DNA of 46,943 nt, from positions 1-46,943 of IMG/VR virus record IMGVR_UViG_3300042890_001557. One strand, written 5' to 3'. Each line of letters opens with the position of its first letter. Positions within the stretch are counted from its first letter, which is position 1. The notes under the pieces are model-generated. The model ran no database searches. It was not told the origin of the DNA and saw only the letters and a list, made by a program, of their open reading frames with translations. Position numbers and translations under genes: made by a program. The stretch comes from a virus. Positions 20,114 to 26,648 of this stretch are shown piece after piece.

Positions 20114-20467
20114 ATGGACACAGCATCAAGGGACTACAGTTACAACATGGGCGGGGCTAGTTACGTTAGCCAGTTCCTGAACAGGAGGCGTAAAAAAAAG
20201 GGCTCTGCTGAAAACCCTGACAACGTGCCTGTGTGTAAGAAGGGTAAGAAGTGTGAGGCCACTAAGGGTGCGGGCGGCGCAACCCGTCAGTCCAACGAGG
20301 GCAGCGGCACTACCGGATCTGTCAGCGGTGCCAAGGGTAAGCCGAACGAGGTGATGACGCCACGTGAGGCAATAAAATGGGGCGAGCATTTAGAGAAGCA
20401 GCGTAAGAAGGAGGCGGAAAGGATGAAGCAAAGTTCTGAGTTTGAACGAGACAGAAGTAAGGCATAA
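20114..20467 (+). CDS. Basic low-complexity protein
   Basis: A 117-residue protein rich in Lys, Gly, Ser and Arg, with RRRKKKG near residue 24, a CKKGKKC pair and a GSGTTGSVSGAKGKPNE linker, ending in a charged helix. It appears largely disordered, as expected for a nucleic-acid-binding or virion-internal protein. It follows the first gene by 4 bases. Confidence 0.6.
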   Translation: MDTASRDYSYNMGGASYVSQFLNRRRKKKGSAENPDNVPVCKKGKKCEATKGAGGATRQSNEGSGTTGSVSGAKGKPNEVMTPREAIKWGEHLEKQRKKEAERMKQSSEFERDRSKA

Positions 20468-20470
20468 GGC

Positions 20471-20590
20471 ATGGCAAAGGCAACAGGAAACGGTCAGAAG
20501 ACCACATTTGGCAAGCGCAAGGACGGGAAGCCGTTCAAGCGCAAGTCACCAATGGACAAGAATATAAAACCATCAAGGGGACAGGGATGA
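20471..20590 (+). CDS. Very basic 39-residue protein
   Basis: ATG 20471 to TGA 20588-20590; the stop overlaps the next start as GATGA. The peptide is mostly Lys, Gly, Arg and Pro (MAKATGNGQKTTFGKRKDGK...). The tight overlap and matching composition with the next gene support it as real. Likely nucleic-acid binding. Confidence 0.55.
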   Translation: MAKATGNGQKTTFGKRKDGKPFKRKSPMDKNIKPSRGQG

Positions 20591-20742
20591 AAGCAAAGGC
20601 AGGACTATATGCGAACATCAACGCCAAACGTAAACGAATAGCTGATGGGTCAGGCGAGAAGATGAGGAAGCGCGGAAGTAAGGGTGCTCCTAAGCTGAAG
20701 GACTTCATCAAGTCCAAGCTAACTGCTAAAAAGAAAAAATAA
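20587..20742 (+). CDS. Basic 51-residue phage protein of the 'GLYANI.AKRKR' type
   Basis: The sequence AGLYANINAKRKRIADGSG followed by EKMRKRGSKGAP and a Lys-rich tail is a pattern I recognise from many tailed phages, especially aquatic ones, where it recurs as a small conserved protein of unknown function, often near structural genes. The strong positive charge suggests DNA condensation or a virion-internal role. Start overlaps the previous stop by 4 bases. Confidence 0.7.
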   Translation: MKAKAGLYANINAKRKRIADGSGEKMRKRGSKGAPKLKDFIKSKLTAKKKK

Positions 20743-20755
20743 AAAAAAATAAAAA

Positions 20756-21175
20756 ATGGTTAAGGCATATACACTGCGAGACAAGATTGTACAACAGGGG
20801 TTCAACGACTTCGAGTCGTTTGTTGGCCTGGTGTTTAAAAAAGATGACGGGGACTCGACTAAGCGGTCGTCTCTTAACGAGCTACAGGCGTCCGGTGCCA
20901 CACAGATAAGTGTCGGCCAGGTTGCTGCCGCTATATGTGACGACAATAGTTTATATGACACGTATGGGGTCACGGAGTTGATGTTGTCTGACCCAGACTC
21001 TTCACCTGTCTTAAACAGGGTGATGAACGCATGGGCTGCTGTTGGTAAGACGCAGTACGTCGTTATCAGGAGGCTTGACTCCTTCCCTGTAATCGACCCT
21101 TCGAGCCCGTTGGCTCCGGTGGCTGTCTGTTACAAGGTCGTTGTTGACGCGTACCTGGCACCTGTTGCACCATAA
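20756..21175 (+). CDS. Unknown soluble protein (139 residues)
   Basis: Unlike its neighbours this protein is not basic. It begins MVKAYTLRDKIVQQGFNDFESFVGLVF and ends in a beta-rich part (YVVIRRLDSFPVIDP ... VVVDAYLAPVAP). It lies in a cassette of basic proteins and could be a capsid accessory or decoration subunit. A poly-A stretch precedes the start. No family recognised. Confidence 0.6.
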   Translation: MVKAYTLRDKIVQQGFNDFESFVGLVFKKDDGDSTKRSSLNELQASGATQISVGQVAAAICDDNSLYDTYGVTELMLSDPDSSPVLNRVMNAWAAVGKTQYVVIRRLDSFPVIDPSSPLAPVAVCYKVVVDAYLAPVAP

Positions 21176-21203
21176 AAAAGTAAAATTTTAAAAATCAAAT
21201 ACA

Positions 21204-21440
21204 ATGGCAATGCGTAAAGTAAAGCAAACAGACCCGAAAAACACAGGTGCTGGCAACACATCTAATAAAAAGACAGGTGTTTTTAAAGAGTCTCAAGATA
21301 GAAAAACTCAATTACAAGAAGAAGCTAGACAAAGGCAATTTCAAAATACACGTGAAGCGCTTGATAAACTAAAAAATCCAGCGACTATTAAAAACAGCAA
21401 GGGAATGACGGTTAAAAACCCTTCTTATAAAAGAAAATAA
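21204..21440 (+). CDS. Basic, AT-rich small protein
   Basis: A 78-residue protein with a Gln/Arg-rich helix (QLQEEARQRQFQNTREALDKL) and a Lys-rich tail. Its codons are more AT-rich than the genes on either side, so it may have been inserted into the cassette. Probably nucleic-acid binding by charge; unknown. Confidence 0.55.
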   Translation: MAMRKVKQTDPKNTGAGNTSNKKTGVFKESQDRKTQLQEEARQRQFQNTREALDKLKNPATIKNSKGMTVKNPSYKRK

Positions 21441-21442
21441 TA

Positions 21443-21706
21443 ATGGCAAAGACAGCAGCATGGCAACGTAAGGAGGGCAAGAACCCGGAAGGCGGACTAA
21501 ACGCCAAGGGTCGTGCCTCGTACAAGCGTGAAACCGGAGGTACATTGAAGCCACCGGTGTCGGCCAAGCAGGCAAAGAAGTCTCCCAAGAGCGCTGCTCG
21601 GAGGAAGTCATTTTGTGCTAGAATGAGCGGCGTTCCAGGCCCTATGAAGAAACCTAACGGCACCCCAACAAGGAAGGCTTTGGCCTTAAGGAAGTGGGAC
21701 TGCTAA
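21443..21706 (+). CDS. DUF6321-type basic phage protein
   Basis: An 87-residue protein with AWQRKEGKNPEGGLNAKGR, then PKSAARRKSFCARMSGV and PTRKALALRKWDC. These blocks match a widespread small phage protein family (DUF6321) of unknown function, frequently annotated near capsid genes in aquatic phages. It is the last gene of the cassette and is followed by a terminator. Confidence 0.75.
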   Translation: MAKTAAWQRKEGKNPEGGLNAKGRASYKRETGGTLKPPVSAKQAKKSPKSAARRKSFCARMSGVPGPMKKPNGTPTRKALALRKWDC

Positions 21707-21711
21707 GAAAC

Positions 21712-21733
21712 ACGGTCTCGTGTGGGGGACCGT
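21712..21733 (+). repeat. ACGGTC/GACCGT hairpin after the basic cassette
   Basis: A 6-bp stem around a 10-base loop just after the last gene of the cassette, 17 bases before the intrinsic terminator. It may assist termination or protect the mRNA 3' end. Confidence 0.45.
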
Positions 21734-21750
21734 TGTAGTTACGACTAAAG

Positions 21751-21774
21751 CCGGGGTAACTCCCGGTTTTTTTT
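21751..21774 (+). terminator. Strong intrinsic terminator
   Basis: CCGGG, loop GTAACT, CCCGG, then eight T. It closes the rightward cassette at the point where the leftward gene ending at 21773 meets it. Confidence 0.85.
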
Positions 21775-22051
21775 ATAGCTCGTAACTATCCTCGCACCAG
21801 ATAGGAGTCTTCTCTCCCACGTAAGCGCCAGCCACGTTGTACTGAAAATGTTCGATCGCATCCTCTGGGTCCATCTCCTCGACCTCGACCAAGATTTCTA
21901 GACACTTCTTGCATGAGTAGATCAGGCGTGAAGACCCGTAGTCAACACCAATCACGGCGTCGTCAAACCCGTCGGCGATGAGAAATTCATCCTCTGGATA
22001 AAGGTCAAGCAGTAGTTCTAGGTAGTTCTTGTATTCCTTTGGTTCTCTCAT
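21773..22051 (-). CDS. Conserved small phage protein (GAYVGE type)
   Basis: A 92-residue acidic protein: DGFDDAVIGVDYGSSRLIYS, KCLEILVE, DPEDAIEHFQYNVAGAYVGEKTPI. I recognise this as a small protein present in a great many phages of diverse hosts ('DGFD.A..G ... AIEYF..N..GAYVG..TP.'), function unknown. The start overlaps the stop of the micro-membrane protein upstream (ATGA). Confidence 0.75.
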   Translation of the reverse strand: MREPKEYKNYLELLLDLYPEDEFLIADGFDDAVIGVDYGSSRLIYSCKKCLEILVEVEEMDPEDAIEHFQYNVAGAYVGEKTPIWCEDSYEL

Positions 22052-22152
22052 AGTGAAAATAGTATTAGGATTATTACCGCGTAGATTGCAAGTAGGATCA
22101 GGTAAGGGATAATGTGTTCAATGTCCCTACGGAAGTTGTATTTATTTCCCAT
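22048..22152 (-). CDS. 34-residue single-span membrane micropeptide
   Basis: ATG at 22152 lies within the last codons of the preceding gene, and the TGA overlaps the next start as ATGA. The peptide has a basic start (MGNKYNFRRD) and one long hydrophobic helix (PYLILLAIYAVIILILFSL). Exact filling of the gap with overlaps at both ends makes a real gene likely. Confidence 0.6.
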   Translation of the reverse strand: MGNKYNFRRDIEHIIPYLILLAIYAVIILILFSL

Positions 22153-22423
22153 TTACCCAAAGTTCTTTAGCGTACTGAGACAATTCTTCAAAAGATTCTG
22201 AAACGTACTCCCCCTTGATGCTGTCTCCCCACCACTTGCCGTCTGGGCTTTCAAGGTAATAGAGAACGTCTTTCTCTTCCGCGTCATAGCTCCACGACGC
22301 CACCTTGGCCTTGTAGATTGCTAGATGATCGGTTGGCTTACCGCCATCATGCCACATCGAGATGGCATAAACCTCAGTGCCTGGCTCGTAGGCAAAGATT
22401 GTGTACTGTGTCTTCTTTTTCAT
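22142..22423 (-). CDS. Unknown 93-residue protein
   Basis: A beta-rich protein with several Trp and Tyr residues (YEPGTEVYAISMWHDGG ... WSYDAEEKDVLYYLES). This resembles a small SH3- or tudor-like barrel, but no family is certain. It overlaps the membrane micropeptide by 11 bases. Confidence 0.6.
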   Translation of the reverse strand: MKKKTQYTIFAYEPGTEVYAISMWHDGGKPTDHLAIYKAKVASWSYDAEEKDVLYYLESPDGKWWGDSIKGEYVSESFEELSQYAKELWVNGK

Positions 22424-22432
22424 TTCGTTTGT

Positions 22433-22660
22433 TTATGAGTTCATAATCTTCTTGAGATACAGCGCAAGATCAAGCGCCTCCTCGTATGCGTGTTGGATCC
22501 ACTCCTTGTGACTTAAGTCATTCCGGTCCATGGTCTGCTTGTATTCGGAATAGCCCTTCTTCTCACGCATGATCATGTCCATGACTACCTCATTGAGCAG
22601 GTCTGAGGCGTGTTTTATCGGCTTATTGTCGCTTGTATGTCCCATCGGTAGCTTAACCAT
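22433..22660 (-). CDS. Small helical protein, weakly MazG/NTP-PPase-like
   Basis: A 75-residue protein starting at ATG 22660, or at 22645. The C-terminal half, HKEWIQHAYEEALDLALYLKKI, resembles the 'H..EE.LDLA.YL.K' helix of all-alpha nucleotide pyrophosphohydrolases and of small phage proteins related to them. The other metal-binding helices of that fold are not evident, so an enzyme role is doubtful. It overlaps the gene before by at least 31 bases. Confidence 0.55.
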   Translation of the reverse strand: MVKLPMGHTSDNKPIKHASDLLNEVVMDMIMREKKGYSEYKQTMDRNDLSHKEWIQHAYEEALDLALYLKKIMNS

Positions 22661-22803
22661 TTACGTTCGGTTCCCATTAGTTTATCCATCTTCAGGCAGT
22701 CCGCCAAAGCCTTTGTCTTGGCTGATTCGGGACTTTTAGCCTTAGCCCTTGCGTTGTGGACGATCTTCTCGCCGTCCCATATCGTTATCACGTAGTTATT
22801 CAT
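22615..22803 (-). CDS. Small double-stranded-RNA-domain-like or alpha/beta protein
   Basis: Start set at ATG 22803 (MNNYVITIWDGEK), in an 8-base overlap with the previous stop. The 62-residue protein has two strands (YVITIWDG) and a helix (SPESAKTKALADCLK), an arrangement common in short phage proteins. No reliable family. Confidence 0.55.
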   Translation of the reverse strand: MNNYVITIWDGEKIVHNARAKAKSPESAKTKALADCLKMDKLMGTERKWLSYRWDIQATISR

Positions 22804-22987
22804 GTATCCCGTAGGTTGAGTTTTTCCACACACGCACCTGATCGCTAGAGAAGTGCCTTATTTCGCCGCCGTTTGACAGCACGACCGTTATCTCGTCATT
22901 CTCCAGGAAGCCGTTCGGTGTTATGTAGAGGATGTATCCGTCTCCAAGGGGAGTCGTGACCGGTATAGGACCATTGGGAAAGATCAT
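22796..22987 (-). CDS. Small beta-rich protein
   Basis: ATG 22987 (MIFPNGPIPVTTPLGDG) is preferred; an in-frame TTG at 23014 overlaps the stop of the 152-residue gene as TTGA and is an alternative. The product (63 residues) looks like a small barrel (GYILYITPNGFLENDEITVVLSNGGEIRHF). Its first 92 bases overlap the end of another gene (22896-23153). Confidence 0.55.
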   Translation of the reverse strand: MIFPNGPIPVTTPLGDGYILYITPNGFLENDEITVVLSNGGEIRHFSSDQVRVWKNSTYGIHE

Positions 22988-23153
22988 CTTTGCAGGCTTG
23001 GAGTACTGTGTCAATGTCCGCCTGCTTCATGCTCTTCAGCTGCGGTATGTTCCGGCTCATCGTCCACGCTAGTGCTTGGCTGTCCACCGTCGGATTCCAC
23101 TCCATGAGCCTCTCCGTCAGGTACTCCGTTATTCCCTTCTTGGTTCTTTTCAT
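22896..23153 (-). CDS. Overprinted 85-residue protein
   Basis: This frame lies wholly within its two neighbours: its first 143 bases overlap the end of the 152-residue gene and its last 92-119 bases overlap the next. Residues 1-60 look like a genuine helical protein (YLTERLMEWNPTVDSQALAWTM; KQADIDTVLQACKDDL). The last 25 residues look unconstrained. It starts with ATG in an A-rich context. Real coding is likely, making this a nested-gene locus. Confidence 0.5.
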   Translation of the reverse strand: MKRTKKGITEYLTERLMEWNPTVDSQALAWTMSRNIPQLKSMKQADIDTVLQACKDDLSQWSYTGHDSPWRRIHPLHNTERLPGE

Positions 23154-23469
23154 CGATTTGTCGTTTTATGTCGTCAACTCCGGTGTTTATTAGCGTCCAG
23201 TACTCCACGGGCAGGGTTGCAAGGTTCTGGAGGGTGATTTCCATCATCTCCACAGCATTTAGGTACGCCTCGCCGCCCTGTACGTTGCCCAAAACGCCGT
23301 ATATTGGCATCAGCTCGCGTTCTAGCTTGGCTACAAGGTTTTTTGAGTGCATCTTGAGGTCCTGTCTGAAGAACTTCAGCTCAACACATTCGTCATGGCA
23401 CTGCGCGTAGATTTGTTGTGCTGCTAATGCGGTTACTACTAACCGTCTTTTTCTTTCTTGTTCGTTCAT
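23011..23469 (-). CDS. Unknown 152-residue protein with disordered tail
   Basis: Residues 1-105 are helical and well composed (KRRLVVTALAAQQIYAQCHDECVELKFF ...). The last 45 residues are Gly/Glu/His-rich and probably disordered, and exactly this part is overprinted by the gene at 22896-23153. The start follows a TATATTCG variant of the -7 box (23484-23491) by 14 bases. Function unknown. Confidence 0.6.
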   Translation of the reverse strand: MNEQERKRRLVVTALAAQQIYAQCHDECVELKFFRQDLKMHSKNLVAKLERELMPIYGVLGNVQGGEAYLNAVEMMEITLQNLATLPVEYWTLINTGVDDIKRQIDEKNQEGNNGVPDGEAHGVESDGGQPSTSVDDEPEHTAAEEHEAGGH

Positions 23470-23483
23470 TTCGTTTATTTGTG

Positions 23484-23491
23484 CGAATATA
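23484..23491 (-). promoter_or_regulatory. TATATTCG -7 box variant
   Basis: One mismatch from TAnnTTTG, 14 bases before the ATG at 23469. The same variant occurs in the promoter at 1610-1617. Confidence 0.4.
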
Positions 23492-23524
23492 CAACACGCA
23501 AGGCAAATTGCAAGAAAATTAACA

Positions 23525-23779
23525 TTAATTTGCGCTAAATGTGAAGCTCATGTCGTTCATAATCATTTCGTCCACGTCCTCCATTGACAGTCCGACGATA
23601 AAGTCGTCACCACCGGAGCTTATCATGCATAGGTTCTTGTAGTTTAGATAGGGACGGACGTTGTCTATGCTGTAAAAAACGGCTGCCTCGCACTCAAACT
23701 TGTCGGGTTTTACACCAACAAGGTCGGCAAGCCTCTTCTCGTCGTTGTCAATAACTATTGGAAGTATGACTCTCAGCAT
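23525..23779 (-). CDS. Unknown acidic 84-residue protein
   Basis: A soluble protein with two strands at the start (MLRVILPIVIDND), a Cys-rich centre and an acidic, Met-rich end (MEDVDEMIMNDM). It follows the metallopeptidase-like gene by one base, so the two are probably expressed together. No motif recognised. Confidence 0.6.
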   Translation of the reverse strand: MLRVILPIVIDNDEKRLADLVGVKPDKFECEAAVFYSIDNVRPYLNYKNLCMISSGGDDFIVGLSMEDVDEMIMNDMSFTFSAN

Positions 23780-23780
23780 A

Positions 23781-24023
23781 TTAGTCCAAATTTACTCGTC
23801 TATAACCAAGGATCCACAAGAACTCAGATATTTTTCTCCCGTATTCTTCAACATGGCTCTCCTCCCAGTGCTTGAACTCATGATGAAGATACTCGTGGAT
23901 GGCAACCTCCAGGTGCTCCTTGGCAGGAAGCCGTGGATCGATCTCGATAAGGCCGTCCTCATGGTAGAGGCCACGCGCCCTCTCCCTGCCTAACTTCCTG
24001 TATTTGATCCTTGGGTTCTCCAT
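23781..24023 (-). CDS. Mini zinc metallopeptidase-like protein (HExxH)
   Basis: An 80-residue protein with the sequence VAIHEYLHHEFKHWEE: HEYLH is a perfect HExxH zinc-protease core, followed by further His and Glu residues that could be the third ligand (Glu55 region). The size and position of the motif resemble IrrE/ImmA-type and phage SprT-like mini-peptidases. It might cleave a repressor or host protein, or be a zinc-binding non-enzyme. The HExxH is seen; the activity is inference. Confidence 0.6.
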   Translation of the reverse strand: MENPRIKYRKLGRERARGLYHEDGLIEIDPRLPAKEHLEVAIHEYLHHEFKHWEESHVEEYGRKISEFLWILGYRRVNLD

Positions 24024-24099
24024 TGCACATCTGATTATGCAAAATACAGAAAAAAATTCACACGTCCTGTAACAAAAACGTGCATAAAAATGTTACGAA

Positions 24100-24135
24100 A
24101 AATGTCAAGTTAACCGCGTTAAAAACTTGACATTT
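24100..24135 (-). terminator. 12-bp inverted-repeat terminator after the phosphoesterase gene
   Basis: AAATGTCAAGTT and AACTTGACATTT pair perfectly around 12 bases; on the - strand TTTTT follows. The repeat overlaps the stop codon of the metallophosphoesterase gene. The fold is symmetrical, so it could act in both directions. Confidence 0.75.
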
Positions 24136-25153
24136 ACTTGATCCTGCCGTTTACGATTCGGTAGTTTGTAACCTCAAACTCCTCATTATCAAACACTTTC
24201 ACGTGCGCGAAGCCGTGAGTAAACTTGTTGATCGGCATGTAGTCAGGGTGAAGCTCACACAGGCATGCTACCGACCAGCAGGTTGTCACCTTTCCGTTGA
24301 TGTTTGGCTCTGTATGCTCCGACGTCTGGTGGTGGTGTCCGCAGATTGCGTTGTCCTTGGCCCGGAGGTATAAACCACGGGCGATATTCACCGGGCTGAA
24401 CATGCTTGACCCAAACTCGTGGCCGTGAAGTGCTATTAGCTTGCCCATTCTTACAAGCTGCTTGTCTGGGATGAAGGTAATGTTGAGCTGCTTGAGATGC
24501 AAGATGGATTCCAAGGAAAATTCTTCAATTCCAACTAGATCGGACGCGTTGTTGATCAGGTAGTGGTCCCAACGAATGTCGTGGTTTCCTGCCTTGAAGT
24601 ATATTGCTTGAGTAGGAAACAATTTCCGCAGCGTGTAGAGGAAGTCCCTTGCCATATAGATTTCAGAGGCGAGGTCTCTCTTGCGCGGGTCTTTTTGGAA
24701 CCGGCTGATTGCGTAGAAGTCGATGAGGTCCCCGTTGATGTAGATCGTGTTGACCTCGTTTTCAAGTCCGTACTTGAGCGCCGCTGTGAGGGCAGGGATG
24801 TTGTGATATGGTACGTGAATGTCGGTGAGAAATAGGATATCATTGTGGTTAACTGGGAATTTATATGGGCTGTATTTTTTTTCCTTTGAGTCAGGCAACC
24901 CCAGTGGGTTACTGTCGGGAATCAGCTCATTAATGATATCCTCGAATGCGTTTGCGATGACCTGCGGGTTCACCCGCGCCTTCTTTGCTGGTTCTGCTTT
25001 GTTGTTCTTCTTCCAGGCAAGAAACTGTCGTTTAAAAGACTCAAGCGTGATCCCGGACGTTACGTTATCATACTCTAATTCAATCTTTTTGCTTTGACTA
25101 AGGTCTCGCGTGTCGTTTAAGATGTTGCGATAGTTCTGTACGTTGTTTTTCAT
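24134..25153 (-). CDS. Calcineurin-like metallophosphoesterase
   Basis: Start set at ATG 25153 (MKNNVQNYRN); the upstream TTG lies inside the promoter. The 339-residue protein has a helical N-terminal third and a complete metallophosphoesterase core: TDIHVPYH (Asp111, His113), NGDLIDF (Gly141-Asp142), GNHD (189-192), HGHEF (243-245) and GHHH (272-275). These residues bind two metal ions in phosphatases and DNA-repair nucleases. It has its own promoter and terminator, so it is a single-gene unit. Substrate unknown: nucleic-acid ends, nucleotides or phosphoproteins are possible. Confidence 0.85.
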   Translation of the reverse strand: MKNNVQNYRNILNDTRDLSQSKKIELEYDNVTSGITLESFKRQFLAWKKNNKAEPAKKARVNPQVIANAFEDIINELIPDSNPLGLPDSKEKKYSPYKFPVNHNDILFLTDIHVPYHNIPALTAALKYGLENEVNTIYINGDLIDFYAISRFQKDPRKRDLASEIYMARDFLYTLRKLFPTQAIYFKAGNHDIRWDHYLINNASDLVGIEEFSLESILHLKQLNITFIPDKQLVRMGKLIALHGHEFGSSMFSPVNIARGLYLRAKDNAICGHHHQTSEHTEPNINGKVTTCWSVACLCELHPDYMPINKFTHGFAHVKVFDNEEFEVTNYRIVNGRIK

Positions 25154-25168
25154 TAAGGTAGATATTTG

Positions 25169-25176
25169 CAAATATA
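25169..25176 (-). promoter_or_regulatory. Promoter box of the metallophosphoesterase gene
   Basis: Perfect TATATTTG on the - strand, 15 bases before the ATG at 25153. Confidence 0.65.
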
Positions 25177-25196
25177 ATGAGTATCACCTAGAAAGC

Positions 25197-25225
25197 AAAA
25201 ACCGCCTCGCTTAGGAGACGGTTTT
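25197..25225 (-). terminator. Bidirectional-looking terminator
   Basis: AAAACCG and CGGTTTT, extended inward by CTC/GAG past one mismatch, with a six-base loop. On the - strand five T follow. It separates the leftward replication transcript from the metallophosphoesterase gene. Confidence 0.7.
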
Positions 25226-25308
25226 CACAAACGAAATGAATAAAACAAACTGAACTTGCGCTATAAAAGCACAACTCAGCAAATGTATCGACAAACAATT
25301 TAGTTTGC

Positions 25309-25527
25309 TCACTTTCTTTTGATTACGATGACTTTGTGCTTCTTTTCGTTGTCATCGCTTTGCACCTTTATCTTCCTCCACATGTAGTACTTAATTGGAA
25401 GGATGGATGCCACGATCAGAAACGAAGCAATCGCGCTTGGGTAGTTCTTCTCCCAAAGTGAAACTACAAACGCGATGACGAACGCAAACAGGAATGCTGT
25501 AAGTGTGATGTTGGGAAGTTCCAACAT
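25309..25527 (-). CDS. Two-helix membrane protein
   Basis: Start set at ATG 25527 (MLELPNITLT), since the longer reading begins inside a TATATTTG box and overlaps another gene. The 72-residue protein has two hydrophobic helices (about residues 7-25 and 30-50) and a very basic C-terminal tail (KKHKVIVIKRK). It is the last gene before the terminator at 25197. Function unknown. Confidence 0.6.
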   Translation of the reverse strand: MLELPNITLTAFLFAFVIAFVVSLWEKNYPSAIASFLIVASILPIKYYMWRKIKVQSDDNEKKHKVIVIKRK

Positions 25528-25547
25528 GTAGGCTGGGAATGATTTTT

Positions 25548-25694
25548 TTAGTTCCAAAATATAAATTGTGATTTTTCGACTTTTTGATTCCTCATGATTA
25601 CCAGTGTGGCAGGTACGCAAATATACATTATTTTCTCTTCGCCGTCCTCACACACATTGTATGGCACGTACATGATAGACTCAATGGTGTCCAT
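25548..25694 (-). CDS. 48-residue small protein, coupled by TAATG
   Basis: ATG 25694 overlaps the preceding stop codon (TAATG) and TAA ends at 25548, 20 bases before the next start. The peptide (MDTIESIMYVPYNVCEDGEE...) has a short hydrophobic stretch ICVPATLVIM. The start-stop overlap is the local norm and supports a real gene. A TATATTTG sequence (25618-25625) inside it could drive the downstream membrane protein. Confidence 0.6.
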   Translation of the reverse strand: MDTIESIMYVPYNVCEDGEEKIMYICVPATLVIMRNQKVEKSQFIFWN

Positions 25695-25972
25695 TAGGAA
25701 ATTGTTTCAAGCTTTAGCTTGTCGTATTCTTCAAGGTCGATGATTTTACCATCAAACTTTCCGCGATACGTGCAGTCTATCACCTCAGCGTACCCCTCGC
25801 TGTTCCAAGCAAGGGCCATCGCCTTGATGTGTTTCTTCACGCTGTCGATCGTGTTCAACACCTCAGACGTCTGAAGTATTTCATTGTTTTCTCCAACAGT
25901 ACGGACCCGGTACGCGTTGACCTTCTGTCCGTCTACTGTGCGCTTTGCGTCTTTTATTTCAATTCTGCCCAT
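25694..25972 (-). CDS. Unknown 92-residue protein
   Basis: An alpha/beta protein: strand (KVNAYRVRTVGENNEIL), TSEVLNTIDSVKKHIKAM and an acidic end (KIIDLEEYDKLKL). The stretch 'NNEIL.TSE.......VKKHI' faintly resembles DUF1508/UPF0339 repeats, too weak to assign. It overlaps the preceding gene by 14 bases and the next by one. Confidence 0.6.
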   Translation of the reverse strand: MGRIEIKDAKRTVDGQKVNAYRVRTVGENNEILQTSEVLNTIDSVKKHIKAMALAWNSEGYAEVIDCTYRGKFDGKIIDLEEYDKLKLETIS

Positions 25973-26225
25973 CTTCTATTTTTTTAAGTTCGTTAAAGTG
26001 TCCGCTGATCCAAAGGTACATATCTTTTCCCGTAAGCTCGTACAATCTTATGTTGATTAGCTTCATTAGGGACTTATCACGGTCATATTTTCTCTTCGGC
26101 TTATGAACACCCGCCTTGGGGTATTCCATGTCGTCTATGAGGAGCTTATGCCTCAGATTCCGAAGGTGCTGTAACTCGCTCTGGTCTGACGGTGTAGGCG
26201 GTAAGTATATCGGGATTCCGTTCAT
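25959..26225 (-). CDS. Unknown basic 88-residue protein
   Basis: Starts at ATG 26225, overlapping the DnaA-domain gene by 80 bases; ATG 26129 would avoid the overlap and shorten it to 56 residues. The first 32 residues (IYLPPTPSDQSELQHLRNLRHKLL) look like real protein, so I keep the longer form. The rest is Lys- and Arg-rich. Its place beside replication genes suggests a DNA-related role. No family recognised. Confidence 0.55.
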   Translation of the reverse strand: MNGIPIYLPPTPSDQSELQHLRNLRHKLLIDDMEYPKAGVHKPKRKYDRDKSLMKLINIRLYELTGKDMYLWISGHFNELKKIEDGQN

Positions 26226-26631
26226 TGAAAAAGTCTAATAAAAGTTCTTGTCTTGTTTGGTCTAGGTCGGCAATGAAGTGACGTATCTGTTTTCTTCTTG
26301 CCGCGTTGTAGTCGTAGTCAACCTTTAGTGTTTTCAAGGCGTGAGAAACCGTTGCGTGGTCCCTCTCAACAAGCCTGGCAACGTCCATAAGGCTTTTTGT
26401 GGTACACACCCTTACGGTTGTCATGAACATCTGCCGGGCAAACACCACGTCTCTAAACTTTCTCTTGCCCTTGATGTCTGCCACAGGCACATGGAAGTGT
26501 CTTCCAACCTTCTCTAACAACTCGTTTTCTTGTGCGTCTTCTACCTTGTGTAGGTACTCGTAAATCTTTGTGAACTCGGCCCGGTTTTGACTTGGGACCA
26601 CGTTTATTAAGTCTTTGAATGTATATCTCAT
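26146..26631 (-). CDS. DnaA-domain-IV-only DNA-binding protein
   Basis: A 161-residue protein. Residues 55-110 closely follow the C-terminal DNA-binding domain of DnaA: KFRDVVFARQMFMTTVRVCTTKSLMDVARLVERDHATVSHALKTL contains the helix-turn-helix and the 'RDHxTVxHAxK' signature (89-102) that contacts the DnaA box. The AAA+ ATPase domain is absent. The N-terminal 50 residues are a separate helical domain. It lies between SSB and accessory genes in the replication operon, so it could bind host DnaA boxes or mark the phage origin, either recruiting or blocking host DnaA. Confidence 0.75.
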   Translation of the reverse strand: MRYTFKDLINVVPSQNRAEFTKIYEYLHKVEDAQENELLEKVGRHFHVPVADIKGKRKFRDVVFARQMFMTTVRVCTTKSLMDVARLVERDHATVSHALKTLKVDYDYNAARRKQIRHFIADLDQTRQELLLDFFNERNPDILTAYTVRPERVTAPSESEA

Positions 26632-26648
26632 GTTCGTTTGTTTAAAGC

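Noticed and set aside
25527-25620. Longer version of the two-helix membrane protein starting at 25620
   Set aside because: Its first codon is the TTG within a TATATTTG promoter box, and the region is better explained by the 48-residue gene in another frame.
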